From an uncultured Croceitalea sp. (lineage in GTDB: Bacteria; Bacteroidota; Bacteroidia; Flavobacteriales; Flavobacteriaceae): a stretch of 64,000 nucleotides of DNA. Below the pieces are notes generated by a model that had not been told where the DNA came from, searched no databases, and saw nothing but the letters and a program-made list of their open reading frames with translations. Both the position numbers and the translations under genes were made by a program. The stretch is from the NCBI GenBank assembly GCA_947499565.1, contig CANMOV010000007.1:1-64000 (forward strand), in the 5' to 3' direction. Of the stretch, positions 7,978 through 16,915 are shown in pieces. Each line of letters begins with the position of its first letter. Position 1 is the stretch's first letter.

Positions 7978-10168
7978 AAATGTTTTCACCAATTTTTTGA
8001 TAAAAAACTTCTGGTTTAAAAGGTTTGGTAACAACATCATTACAACCAGCGGCATAAAAGCTATCAACACTATCATCCATTGAAATTGCGGTTAACGCAA
8101 TAATGGGAATTTCTTTGTTAAACTTCCGGATTTGGATGGTCGCTTCTTCTCCACTAATGCCAGGCATATGAATATCCATTAGAATAGCATCATATCTTTT
8201 GGATTTGGCGGCATCTATTGCCTCATTACCATTATTGGCTATATCACAGGTGATATCCTTTTTATTCAACATCTTTTTGGTAATGACTTGATTGATTTTA
8301 TTATCCTCGACAATTAATATATGCAAGCCTTTAAAATCAAAATCTTCAGGACTTATTTCAAAAGAAATATCGGTAACTACATTATCTTGATAATTTAAGT
8401 CCAAATCAAAATAAAAAGAACTACCAACATCAATCTCACTTTTTAATTGGATTTTACTATTGAATAGACTTAATAAACTTTTTACAATGGTTAAACCAAG
8501 ACCAGTTCCGCCATACTCACGATTGATTTGGACAGAACCTTGCTCAAAACTGTCAAATATATTTCGCTGCTGTTCTTCAGAAATCCCAATTCCCGTATCG
8601 CGAACTTCAAAATATATCTTTACTTGCTCCTCACCTTTATCCTTAAGCTTAGTAACTACATCTACTTGTCCGTCTTCTGTAAATTTAAGTGCATTACCAA
8701 CTAAATTCATTATTATCTGTGAGAGTTTTACAGGATCTCCCATTAAGTGGATTGGGATATCACTATCATAATCTAACACAATCTTTGTATTATTCTCATT
8801 TGCTTTTTGTTGAAGCGAATCAATAACATCAGTTAATACAGTTTTTAACTTGAATTCTACATTTAGAGCTTCAAGTTTATCTGCATCTATTTTGTTTATT
8901 TGAAGAATATCATTGATAAAGTTTAATAAATATTCACCAGAGAATTTAAGTGATTTTAAGTGCTCTTTTTGGTGTTCAGCAGGGTTTTCATCCAACAGTA
9001 AATGTGTGAGTCCTGTAACAGCGTAGAGCGGTGTTCTAAGTTCATGAGTAACCGTGGATAAAAAATTGGTTTTAGCTTTCATTGCGAGTACGGCAGAATC
9101 TCTAGCTGTTTCCAATTCACTATTTTTTGTTTGAAGTAAATCGTTTGTTTTTAGCTTAATCTGATTATTTCTAAATAGAGATACTGCAAGTAGCGATATT
9201 ATTACTAAAAAAGCAGAGGCTAATATTGCAGTGATTTCCGACCTATTTTTAGACTCGCTTAGCGTTTCATTTTCCTCACTTAGACGTTGAATTTCTTCTC
9301 CTTGAAATTTTTTAGTAAGCTTATCTGCAGTTTTGGTTTCAAGTTTATACCTTTCAATGTTAAAAAGTGAATCTTGAATATTTAAAAGATTTTTATTAAA
9401 GTATAACGATTTATCATAAACTTTTAAATCTTCATAAACCTTTGCTAGAAACTGATTAGCTTCTAAGATTTCCTTGAAAAAATTATTCTTTGTAGCAAGT
9501 TCAAGCGCTGCTTCTCCATGTTTAGCGCTTTTTTCAAATTCACCTTGCTTAAATTTTAGCTCTGCTAAGCCAAGGTTGGCTTGCGTAGCTAAATAAACTC
9601 TTTCGTTTACATCAGAGTTTACAAGTAAAGCATTCAATTTTTTTTCTGCATCGTCAAATTTTTCAATATTTAAAAAAATGTTTGCTTCTGCAAGCTCAAT
9701 ATTATTAATTAGGTTTTTATCATTACTCAAAGTCTTTGCTTCTTGAAGCATACTTCTTGCCTGGAAATTCTGTTTCTCGCGGTATAAAATAGTGGCATCT
9801 ATAAATTTTTGCATTGCGTCCCCAAAACGATATTCTGTGCTTTTGAGTATTGCACCGGCCCTATCCCTATAAAATGTGGCGGTATCATGATCGTCTAATT
9901 CTATGTATAATAGTGCAATTTTTTGATAGATTCCCACTAGTGTTTGTGGATTATCATCCTGTTCTGCAAAAATTGTTGCATTATTCAGCACTTCAATAGC
10001 TGAGGAAATTTTGTTTTGATTACGAAGTTCCAGAGCTTGTTTAAAGTAAGTTTCTATGCTATCTTTCTGGAGACCGGTACCCTGCGCTTTTACACCGAGA
10101 AATTGGAATGTAAAAACAAGTGCTATTACCAAATTGGTAAGAATTGTATATGAACCTTTATGCGTCAA
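7955..10168 (-). CDS. Hybrid sensor histidine kinase with TPR sensor and receiver domain
   Basis: This 737-residue protein has a signal peptide (1-29), periplasmic TPR-like helices (about 30-290), a transmembrane segment (about 317-339) and a short coiled coil. HisKA follows, with His near 377 in THELRTP, then HATPase with NLVGNALKF, DTGIGIS and GGTGLGL boxes. A C-terminal receiver has its phospho-acceptor Asp in LMDIHMP (about 663) and Lys in TKPF (about 714). The start is TTG at 10168; in-frame upstream codons give no ATG before a stop, and the next Met lies far inside the protein. The TTG overlaps the gapA stop as TTGA, suggesting translational coupling. The ligand is unknown and no separate DNA-binding partner lies next to it. 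Confidence 0.88.
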   Translation of the reverse strand: MTHKGSYTILTNLVIALVFTFQFLGVKAQGTGLQKDSIETYFKQALELRNQNKISSAIEVLNNATIFAEQDDNPQTLVGIYQKIALLYIELDDHDTATFYRDRAGAILKSTEYRFGDAMQKFIDATILYREKQNFQARSMLQEAKTLSNDKNLINNIELAEANIFLNIEKFDDAEKKLNALLVNSDVNERVYLATQANLGLAELKFKQGEFEKSAKHGEAALELATKNNFFKEILEANQFLAKVYEDLKVYDKSLYFNKNLLNIQDSLFNIERYKLETKTADKLTKKFQGEEIQRLSEENETLSESKNRSEITAILASAFLVIISLLAVSLFRNNQIKLKTNDLLQTKNSELETARDSAVLAMKAKTNFLSTVTHELRTPLYAVTGLTHLLLDENPAEHQKEHLKSLKFSGEYLLNFINDILQINKIDADKLEALNVEFKLKTVLTDVIDSLQQKANENNTKIVLDYDSDIPIHLMGDPVKLSQIIMNLVGNALKFTEDGQVDVVTKLKDKGEEQVKIYFEVRDTGIGISEEQQRNIFDSFEQGSVQINREYGGTGLGLTIVKSLLSLFNSKIQLKSEIDVGSSFYFDLDLNYQDNVVTDISFEISPEDFDFKGLHILIVEDNKINQVITKKMLNKKDITCDIANNGNEAIDAAKSKRYDAILMDIHMPGISGEEATIQIRKFNKEIPIIALTAISMDDSVDSFYAAGCNDVVTKPFKPEVFYQKIGENIFKKKVES

Positions 10169-11175
10169 ACGTAGTTTTTCTTGATAAGTAAATTCATTAA
10201 GTCAATCAATCTAGCACAATAACCAGTTTCGTTATCATACCAACCAATTATTTTTACCATTTTTCCAATAACCGAAGTCATCTGAGAATCAAACGTACAA
10301 GAATAATAACTATTGTTTATATCTATAGAAACTATAGGGTCTTTCGTATAAAAAAGTACGTTTTTTAAGTCTTTTTCTGAACGACTCTTAAAAGTACTGT
10401 TTATTTCAGCAATTGATGTTTCTTTTTTAACATTAAAAGTAATGTCTGTAAGTGAGCCATTGGGTACGGGAACACGAATGCCACAGCCACCAATTACATT
10501 GCCCAAATCTGGAAAAATTTTAGTCAATGCTTTAGCTGCGCCAGTGGTAGTAGGAATAATTGATTGTGATGCTGCTCTTGCTCTTCTTAGGTCCCTATGC
10601 GACTTGTCATGCAAACTTTGGTCAGAAGTGTAGGAATGCACAGTAGTAATATACGCTTGCTCTATACCACATAGCTCTTTTATGACCTTTATCATGGGAG
10701 CGGCATTATTTGTTGTGCACGAAGCATTCGAAATAATATCGTCTCTAGTACTTAAGATTTCTTCGTTTACCCCCATTACTATCATTTTTATGGAATCTTC
10801 CATTGGAGGTACGGACAAAATCACCTTTTTTGCTCCATTCTTAATATGAAACGCTAATTCATCCTTTGTCTTAAATTTTCCAGAAGCTTCAATTACAATA
10901 TCTACTTGGTGCTCCCTCCAGTTAATTTGTTCCGGGTGTTTATGGTTTAGAACGGGTATTTCTCTATTATTAAAAAGTATATTATTGTCTTCATGGTTGA
11001 TTTCTTGATTAAATTTCCCATGAATACTATCGTATCTTACCAGATGGGCTAATGTTTCAGCATCTGCTAAATCATTGATGACAACTACAGTTAAATTCTC
11101 ATGGTTTGATAAGAGCCTGAATAATGTTCTACCTATTCTGCCAAAACCATTAATACCAATAGTAATTTTTTTCAT
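10165..11175 (-). CDS. gap: Glyceraldehyde-3-phosphate dehydrogenase, type I
   Basis: This NAD(P)-dependent glycolytic enzyme interconverts glyceraldehyde 3-phosphate and 1,3-bisphosphoglycerate. The 336-residue protein has the Rossmann motif GFGRIGR (10-16), the catalytic Cys153 in NASCTTN, and the C-terminal WYDNETGYCARLIDL. It carries SVPPMED where most family members have SAPAK-like sequence, so it may be a divergent second Gap. It lies 54 bases after lipA and overlaps the kinase start by 4 bases, so lipA-gap-kinase is a likely operon. Confidence 0.92.
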   Translation of the reverse strand: MKKITIGINGFGRIGRTLFRLLSNHENLTVVVINDLADAETLAHLVRYDSIHGKFNQEINHEDNNILFNNREIPVLNHKHPEQINWREHQVDIVIEASGKFKTKDELAFHIKNGAKKVILSVPPMEDSIKMIVMGVNEEILSTRDDIISNASCTTNNAAPMIKVIKELCGIEQAYITTVHSYTSDQSLHDKSHRDLRRARAASQSIIPTTTGAAKALTKIFPDLGNVIGGCGIRVPVPNGSLTDITFNVKKETSIAEINSTFKSRSEKDLKNVLFYTKDPIVSIDINNSYYSCTFDSQMTSVIGKMVKIIGWYDNETGYCARLIDLMNLLIKKNYV

Positions 11176-11229
11176 TTAATACTATGTTAGTGAGAATATG
11201 TAGTTGAAGTTGAGTTTATAAGGGATTAG

Positions 11230-12105
11230 CTAGTGAATGTGCTTATGAGCTTTATATGATGAGCGCACCAAAGCGCCACTCTCCACATGCCTAAAGCCCA
11301 TTTCTAGCCCAATATCTTCATACTTTTTGAACTGTTCTGGTAAAATAAATTGTTTTACTGGTAAGTGCTTTTTAGAAGGCTGTAGGTATTGTCCAATAGT
11401 AACCACATCTACATCTACGCTCCTTAAATCTTTCATTGTTTGGATGACTTCTTCTTCTAATTCACCCAAACCCAGCATAATACCAGATTTTGTGCGGTTT
11501 GCGCCATTTTTCTTTAAGTAATTAAGAACTTCTAGGCTTCTTTCATATTTAGCCTGAATGCGAACTTCTCTGGTTAAACGTTTTACTGTTTCCATATTAT
11601 GAGAAATAACTTCTGGAGCAACTTTTAAAATCCGGTCTAAATGATTATCGATACCTTGAAAATCAGGAATTAAAGTTTCTAAAGTCGTTTCAGGATTCAT
11701 TCTTCGAATGGCTTTTACCGTTTCAGCCCAAATAATAGAACCCATATCCTTTAGGTCATCACGGTCTACTGAAGTAACTACTGCATGTTTAATACCCATT
11801 ATTTTAATGGAACGAGCCACTTTCTCAGGCTCTGCCCAATCTACACTTTCTGGTCTTCCAGTTTTAACCCCGCAAAACCCACATGAACGTGTACATACAT
11901 TACCTAAAATCATAAAAGTTGCTGTTCCTTCTCCCCAACATTCACCCATGTTTGGACAACTTCCAGAAGTGCAGATAGTGTGTAAATCGTACTTTTCTAC
12001 CAATCCACGGAGTTGCGTGTATTTTTTACCAGTTGGTAATTTTACCCTTAACCATTTGGGCTTACCTTTTGGTGGTTTAACATGTTCGGCTGCTTCAACG
12101 CTCAT
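11230..12105 (-). CDS. lipA: Lipoyl synthase
   Basis: LipA is a radical SAM enzyme that inserts two sulphurs into octanoyl groups on lipoyl domains. The two iron-sulphur motifs are present: auxiliary-cluster Cys45, Cys50 and Cys56, and radical SAM Cys71, Cys75 and Cys78 (CTRSCGFC). I start at the ATG at 12105 (291 residues). A longer frame begins at a TTG at 12144, but its extra 13 residues run across a TAnnTTTG promoter element and match no LipA N-terminus. It is the first gene of a likely lipA-gap-kinase operon. Confidence 0.95.
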   Translation of the reverse strand: MSVEAAEHVKPPKGKPKWLRVKLPTGKKYTQLRGLVEKYDLHTICTSGSCPNMGECWGEGTATFMILGNVCTRSCGFCGVKTGRPESVDWAEPEKVARSIKIMGIKHAVVTSVDRDDLKDMGSIIWAETVKAIRRMNPETTLETLIPDFQGIDNHLDRILKVAPEVISHNMETVKRLTREVRIQAKYERSLEVLNYLKKNGANRTKSGIMLGLGELEEEVIQTMKDLRSVDVDVVTIGQYLQPSKKHLPVKQFILPEQFKKYEDIGLEMGFRHVESGALVRSSYKAHKHIH

Positions 12106-12122
12106 AACAGTATTCTTTAGTG

Positions 12123-12130
12123 CAAATATA
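12123..12130 (-). promoter_or_regulatory. -7 element of lipA promoter
   Basis: TATATTTG on the minus strand matches TAnnTTTG and ends 17 bases before the lipA ATG. No TTG is found at the usual -33 distance, so this rests on the -7 element alone. Confidence 0.5.
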
Positions 12131-12160
12131 CAAATTGGGGTCAACTAATTTTTATGGAAG

Positions 12161-12724
12161 CTACTTGCCTTTTATGATTTCTGCTAGCAGTTTCTTGGCT
12201 CTAAGAAGTTTAACTTTTACATTGTTTACAGGCTCATTTAATTCTTTTGCAATAGCTGCATAAGTCAGTTCATTAAAGTAGCGAAGATTAATAACTTCCT
12301 GATAATGTGGCTTTAATTTTTTAATATCGGAGAGCAATGTAGCAAGATTCTGTTCAGTAATTAATTGATCTTCAACTGTAGGAGATTCATCTAAAACCTT
12401 TTTTACTGCATCCGCCGAACTATTTCCCAATTCATCTAGAACATTGCGCTTGCGTTTACGTATAAGATCAATATGAATGTTTTTAGAAATAGCGATTAAC
12501 CATGTTTTAAATTCATATGAATCATCATAGGTTTTTATCTTATCAAATGCCTTGGAAAAAGTTTGGATGGTAATATCTTCGGCATCATTCTCGTTTTTCG
12601 TACGGTCTAATTGAAAATGATATACATAATTCCAGAAAGTATCTAATAATGAACTAAAAGCAATTTGATTTCCTGCTTTTGCATTATTAATTTTTTCTTT
12701 TAAAGCTGCGTCTGTTTTATTCAA
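12161..12724 (-). CDS. Sigma-70 family (ECF-type) RNA polymerase sigma factor
   Basis: This 187-residue protein has region 2 (about 25-90, with AEDITIQTFSKAFDKI and TWLIAISKN) and region 4 (about 125-180, HYQEVINLRYFNELTYAAIAKEL), the two-domain layout of ECF sigma factors. It has no Met codon anywhere inside. I use the TTG at 12724 as the start, because in-frame codons upstream run into a stop without ATG or GTG. The TTG sits in a sequence resembling a -7 element (CATATTTG), so the exact start is uncertain. No anti-sigma gene is adjacent; a small Cys-rich protein gene lies upstream. Confidence 0.85.
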   Translation of the reverse strand: MNKTDAALKEKINNAKAGNQIAFSSLLDTFWNYVYHFQLDRTKNENDAEDITIQTFSKAFDKIKTYDDSYEFKTWLIAISKNIHIDLIRKRKRNVLDELGNSSADAVKKVLDESPTVEDQLITEQNLATLLSDIKKLKPHYQEVINLRYFNELTYAAIAKELNEPVNNVKVKLLRAKKLLAEIIKGK

Positions 12725-12762
12725 ATATGTGTTTATGAGTTAACCGAAAAGGGTTAATGTAA

Positions 12763-12963
12763 TTAGGCAACTGCATCTTTCTTGCAATCTTGCTCATCTG
12801 GTAACTTACCACAAAAGCCGCAAGCTTCGCCATCTTTATTCAAAAAAGGGTTTTGACTGGCGCAAGTACCAGCAAATTTACCATCTTTTTTGGACCAAAT
12901 TTTTATTGCAATTCCTGCAAAGGCAAGACCAAGAAGACCAATAGTAAGTAGAATCAATTTCAT
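12763..12963 (-). CDS. Small membrane-anchored Cys-rich protein
   Basis: This 66-residue protein has one N-terminal hydrophobic segment (about 3-22) and a short soluble tail with four Cys (CAS, ACGFCG, QDC). The spacing suggests metal binding or disulphides. I do not recognise a named family; similar short membrane or secreted proteins occur in flavobacteria. It starts at an ATG, and a TATTTTTG element (12979-12986, minus) lies 15 bases upstream. It is upstream of and co-directional with the lone sigma factor gene, 38 bases away. Confidence 0.7.
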   Translation of the reverse strand: MKLILLTIGLLGLAFAGIAIKIWSKKDGKFAGTCASQNPFLNKDGEACGFCGKLPDEQDCKKDAVA

Positions 12964-13035
12964 GTGTCAAATTTTATACAAAAATACAAAATAAGACCTG
13001 AAAATTTATTTAAGTAGCGCCTCTTTAAGGCAAGT

Positions 13036-13794
13036 TTAGTACTTAATGTTAGCTACTATATTTTGTACCGTAGGAGTTTCATTACCTCCTTGAGGCTCAA
13101 TAGTAATATAACCAACAGCGTTATCAGCGTAAGGCAATGCAAGTAGTTTTTCCTTATCATCAAATTGTTTAATGATTCCTAGGTTAACCATCTCTCCATT
13201 TACCTCTGCCCACATTTGGAAACACTTATCCTCCGGAAGTTGAGGAAGACTGCTTACATTTATATAAGAAAGCTTTTTAACTGGATTTATATAAGCAACA
13301 GCTTTTAATTCTTCAGCTTTTTTGTTTCCATTAACGGCATACCTTTTCGTATTTGGATTATTGAGTACGATGTACTGATTTCTAATATCTTCAAGCTGAA
13401 TTTTCATATCGTTCTCAAGGCTTTTAATTTTATTAGTAACCATTGAGTTTTCTTCTTGCAAGCTCTGATTTTGATTGTAAAAGAAATAACTAGCCCCAGC
13501 AAAAATCAGAGCAGCAATACTGGCTGCAACTGCAAACCTGTAAAATTTACTTCTATTCCGTTTTTCCTGCCTTATTCTGAATAAAATCTGTTCTTTAAGC
13601 CCCTCTGGTGTTTTAAGAGCATGCATTTTAGCAAAAGTTTCTAAATTTTCTTGAAGCTCATTGTAAGCTTCTCTTACCTCTGGATACATGGCAATATAAC
13701 GTTCTACACGAAGAGATTCTTCTGTAGAGGTCGACCCTAAAAGATATTTTTCTAATAGGTCTGTATCTAAAAATATTTTAATTTTTTCTTTCAT
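13036..13794 (-). CDS. Anti-sigma factor, RskA-like
   Basis: This 252-residue protein has a cytoplasmic N-terminal anti-sigma domain (about 1-85, LEKYLLGSTSTEESLRVERY), one transmembrane segment (about 87-107), a short coiled coil, and a C-terminal anti-sigma-K-type domain (CFQMWAEVNGEMVNLGII). It is expected to hold the partner sigma factor at the inner membrane. Its ATG overlaps the sigma stop as TAATG, typical of a coupled sigma/anti-sigma pair. Confidence 0.9.
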   Translation of the reverse strand: MKEKIKIFLDTDLLEKYLLGSTSTEESLRVERYIAMYPEVREAYNELQENLETFAKMHALKTPEGLKEQILFRIRQEKRNRSKFYRFAVAASIAALIFAGASYFFYNQNQSLQEENSMVTNKIKSLENDMKIQLEDIRNQYIVLNNPNTKRYAVNGNKKAEELKAVAYINPVKKLSYINVSSLPQLPEDKCFQMWAEVNGEMVNLGIIKQFDDKEKLLALPYADNAVGYITIEPQGGNETPTVQNIVANIKY

Positions 13795-14357
13795 TATAAA
13801 ACACTTAAAACTATTGCCAGCACCATTGAAGTGCCATATATTTTGCGTAATTCACGTAGTCCAATTTTTAATCGAGACTTTATTGTACCCAACGGAATAT
13901 CTAATTCATCACTAGCTTCTTGTTGGGTCATTCCTTCAAAAAATAGTGCTTCAAGAACAATTTTATACTTAGGTTCGATTTTGTCAAGATTCTCTTTAAC
14001 ATCCATCAACTCTGGCACAATTCCCTTTACACCTAAATTATATACGTCTGAAACATCAATTTGGATTTCTTTGTCAGATTTCGTGTTTATACTTCTTAAT
14101 TTATCTATAGCTGTATTTCTGGTAATACGGAATAACCAGGTAAACAATTTTGCTTTAGTTACATCGTAGGAGTCAGATTTCTTCCAGATTTTTATAAAAC
14201 TCTCTTGTAATACATCTTGTGCTAAATCTTCATCTTTTACAACCTTATACGCTACACCATATAAAGTGTCACCATAATTATCATAGAGCAATGAGATTGC
14301 TTTTTCATCACGGTCTTGTAGTAGTTCTACAATATGTTTTTCAAGTAGTGTACTCAT
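13794..14357 (-). CDS. ECF sigma factor, partner of the RskA-like anti-sigma
   Basis: This 187-residue sigma-70 family protein has region 2 (LYDNYGDTLYGVAYKVVKDEDLAQDVLQ, then FTWLFRITRN) and region 4 (ALFFEGMTQQEASDELDIPLGTIKSRL), as in SigK-like ECF factors. It ends with a hydrophobic tail. It overlaps the anti-sigma start by one base. I found no clear TAnnTTTG promoter in the 195 bases upstream, which would fit self-regulation through its own promoter type, but this is inference. Confidence 0.92.
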   Translation of the reverse strand: MSTLLEKHIVELLQDRDEKAISLLYDNYGDTLYGVAYKVVKDEDLAQDVLQESFIKIWKKSDSYDVTKAKLFTWLFRITRNTAIDKLRSINTKSDKEIQIDVSDVYNLGVKGIVPELMDVKENLDKIEPKYKIVLEALFFEGMTQQEASDELDIPLGTIKSRLKIGLRELRKIYGTSMVLAIVLSVL

Positions 14358-14520
14358 TTATAGGGCATTGGCAAAAAAAGCTTTTTCTAAAAATCCAAAA
14401 AAAGTTTATTGCCGTATATATATAAACGCTAAAGTAAGAAATTGATTATTACATAGCGGTGCAAGTTTTAAAAAGACACTAGTTTAAACGTATATAAATT
14501 TTTGGTTAGTTTGGTTTGGT

Positions 14521-14554
14521 ATAACCCTCGTTTTTCTCTAAGAAATCGGGGGTT
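14521..14554 (-). terminator. Hairpin overlapping the murB stop codon
   Basis: ATAACCCTCG (14521-14530) pairs with CGGGGGTTAT (14546-14555) with one wobble, and the inner bases can extend the stem. It reaches into the murB TAA (14553-14555). There is no T-run on the minus-strand side, so it may protect the mRNA end or terminate weakly. Confidence 0.45.
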
Positions 14555-15569
14555 ATTTTATGATATTAACTTCTGGAACAATACTAATTTTAAATTTATC
14601 CAAAACTGCTTTTTTGATGGTAAAAGCTAGGTCCAAAATTTCTTCTCCTGTGGCATTGCCATAATTTACTAGAACCAATGCTTGCTTGGGGTGTACTCCT
14701 GCATCACCGAAACGTTTGCCTTTATAGCCACACTGTTCAATAAGCCAACCAGCTGGTATTTTAAATTTTTTATCACCCATTTCATAATAGGGGGCATCTG
14801 GATTTTTCTTTTGAAATGCTTCAAAAATCTTTTTTGAAACCACTGGATTTTTAAAAAAACTACCGCTATTGCCTATTTCAGCTGGATCTGGTAATTTGTT
14901 TTTTCGGATGGCAATCACAGCATTGGATACATCTTTTATAGTAGGATGAATAATATTGTTCTGTTCTAATTCTTCTTCTATAGCTCCGTAAAACGTATTT
15001 AGCGTATGACCGTTTTTTGTCAATTTTAATTTGACAGACGTAATTATGTATTCGCCTTTGGCATCATTTTTAAATATGGAATCTCTATAACCAAACTTGC
15101 AATCTTCTTTGGTGAATTCATGAAGTTCTTGGGTCTTTATATGCATTGCTTGGCAACTTACAAACACGTCTTTTAACTCAACTCCATATGCGCCAATATT
15201 CTGGATAGGAGCAGTACCTGTATTACCGGGAATTAAAGAAAGATTTTCGATTCCGCCGTAGCCCAGTTCTAATGACCAAAGCACCAATTCATGCCAGTTT
15301 TCACCAGCCATAACTTTTATTACGACCGTTTCATCATCATCTTCAAATACTGAAATGCCTTTTAGGTTAATATGCAGTACTAAAGCATCTATATCTTTGG
15401 TTAAAAGCATATTACTACCACCACTAATAATAAATTTTTCTGGATAGGCAGACAATTGTAACGCTTTTTGCAACTGCAATAAACTATTTATCTCTAGAAA
15501 GAATTTAGCTATAGCTCCAATACCAAAGGTATTGTAGTTTTTTAGTGAAATGTTTTCCTGAATATTCAC
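14553..15569 (-). CDS. murB: UDP-N-acetylenolpyruvoylglucosamine reductase
   Basis: MurB reduces UDP-GlcNAc-enolpyruvate to UDP-MurNAc with NADPH and FAD in cytoplasmic peptidoglycan precursor synthesis. The 338-residue protein shows FAD-binding GGSNMLL, the IPGNTGTAPIQNIGAYGVEL core, the NSGSFFKNP motif with the likely catalytic Ser, and the C-terminal PEVNII. The start is GTG at 15569, overlapping the aminotransferase TGA as GTGA. A hairpin covers the stop codon. Confidence 0.95.
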   Translation of the reverse strand: MNIQENISLKNYNTFGIGAIAKFFLEINSLLQLQKALQLSAYPEKFIISGGSNMLLTKDIDALVLHINLKGISVFEDDDETVVIKVMAGENWHELVLWSLELGYGGIENLSLIPGNTGTAPIQNIGAYGVELKDVFVSCQAMHIKTQELHEFTKEDCKFGYRDSIFKNDAKGEYIITSVKLKLTKNGHTLNTFYGAIEEELEQNNIIHPTIKDVSNAVIAIRKNKLPDPAEIGNSGSFFKNPVVSKKIFEAFQKKNPDAPYYEMGDKKFKIPAGWLIEQCGYKGKRFGDAGVHPKQALVLVNYGNATGEEILDLAFTIKKAVLDKFKISIVPEVNIIK

Positions 15570-16759
15570 GAATTGTGATATTGTTTTAATCCTTCAGAAA
15601 GAATTTGTACTGCTTTCCTTAAAAGTTCTTTTTCTAATACATATGCAATTCGAATCTGGTTAGTTCCCAGACCAGATGAAGCATAAAAGCCAGCTGCTGG
15701 CGCTACCATCACTGTTTCTCCGTTAATATTAAATTTCTCCAATAGCCATTGCGCAAAATTATCAGAATCTTTAACTGGTAATTCTACAACACAGTAAAAT
15801 GCACCGTTTGGCCGAGCAACTTTAACACCTTCAATTTTTTCTAATTCGGAAATTAATAAATCTCTTCTAGATACATATTCTTCTATAACATCATCAAAAT
15901 AACTTTGTGGTGTATCCAAAGCCGCTTCACTTGCTATTTGTGCTAAGGTAGGTGGTGATAACCTTGCTTGTGCAAACTTTAGTGCTGTTTGTATGACTTC
16001 CTTATTTTTTGAGACTAAACAACCGATACGAGCACCACACATGCTATAACGTTTTGAAACTGAGTCAATAACTATGGCGTAATCCTCAAGTCCTGATACG
16101 CTTAATAACGAATGATGCTTTTTCCCATCATACGTAAACTCTCGATAAACTTCATCTGCAATTAGAAAAAGATTATGTTTTTTGACCAATTTGGCAAGTT
16201 GTTCAATTTCGTCTTTATTATATAAATAACCTGTTGGATTTCCTGGGTTACATATGAGAACTGCTTTTGTTTTTGGAGAGATTAGTTCTTCAAACTTGGA
16301 AATTGGTGGAAGTGCAAAATTTTCTTCCAATTTGGAGATAATAGGAACAACATTAACCCCATTTGCAGTCGCAAACCCATTGTAATTTGCATAAAAAGGT
16401 TCTGGGATAATTACTTCATCTCCTTCATCCAAAATACTGCCCATAGCAAATGAAAGTGCCTCAGAACCTCCTGTGGTTACAATAATTTCTTCAGCGTTTA
16501 CTTTAATTCCATGTTTAGAATAGTACTTAGCAATCTTACTGCGGTATTCTTCAGAACCCTCGGTTCTGCTGTAGGCTAAAACTTCAATTTCACTGTTTTT
16601 TACTGCATCTAAAGCTATTTTAGGTGTTTTAATATCTGGTTGCCCTATATTCAGATGGATAACTTCAACACCTTGTTTTTTAGCAGCTTCTGCAAATGGA
16701 ACTAACTTTCTAATAGGAGAGGAGGGCATTTTACTTCCCTTCAATGAAATTTTTGGCAT
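15566..16759 (-). CDS. Class I/II pyridoxal-phosphate aminotransferase
   Basis: This 397-residue fold-type I aminotransferase is of the aspartate aminotransferase superfamily. It has CNPGNPTG, ADEVYREF, the PLP lysine in SVSKRYSMCGARIG and the C-terminal Arg in NQIRIAY. Its amino-acid substrate cannot be assigned from sequence. I start at the ATG at 16759; a longer frame from TTG at 16780 adds seven residues without support. It overlaps murB by 4 bases and is likely cotranscribed with it. Confidence 0.9.
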   Translation of the reverse strand: MPKISLKGSKMPSSPIRKLVPFAEAAKKQGVEVIHLNIGQPDIKTPKIALDAVKNSEIEVLAYSRTEGSEEYRSKIAKYYSKHGIKVNAEEIIVTTGGSEALSFAMGSILDEGDEVIIPEPFYANYNGFATANGVNVVPIISKLEENFALPPISKFEELISPKTKAVLICNPGNPTGYLYNKDEIEQLAKLVKKHNLFLIADEVYREFTYDGKKHHSLLSVSGLEDYAIVIDSVSKRYSMCGARIGCLVSKNKEVIQTALKFAQARLSPPTLAQIASEAALDTPQSYFDDVIEEYVSRRDLLISELEKIEGVKVARPNGAFYCVVELPVKDSDNFAQWLLEKFNINGETVMVAPAAGFYASSGLGTNQIRIAYVLEKELLRKAVQILSEGLKQYHNS

Positions 16760-16915
16760 TTCGAGCTTAATTTTCAACAAAAATCGCTAAACCTCTTTAA
16801 CAAAACAATTTAACATGAGTTTTATTTCTATCTATCGTAAATGTTAAATTAAAGTATGTAAAGCCATTTATTCGTTATCTTTAAAGTAGTCAATCAATTA
16901 AATATTAGCTATTTA

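Noticed and set aside
8460-8771. Plus-strand ORF inside the hybrid kinase gene
   Set aside because: It is a shadow frame of the HATPase domain on the minus strand and has no domain of its own.
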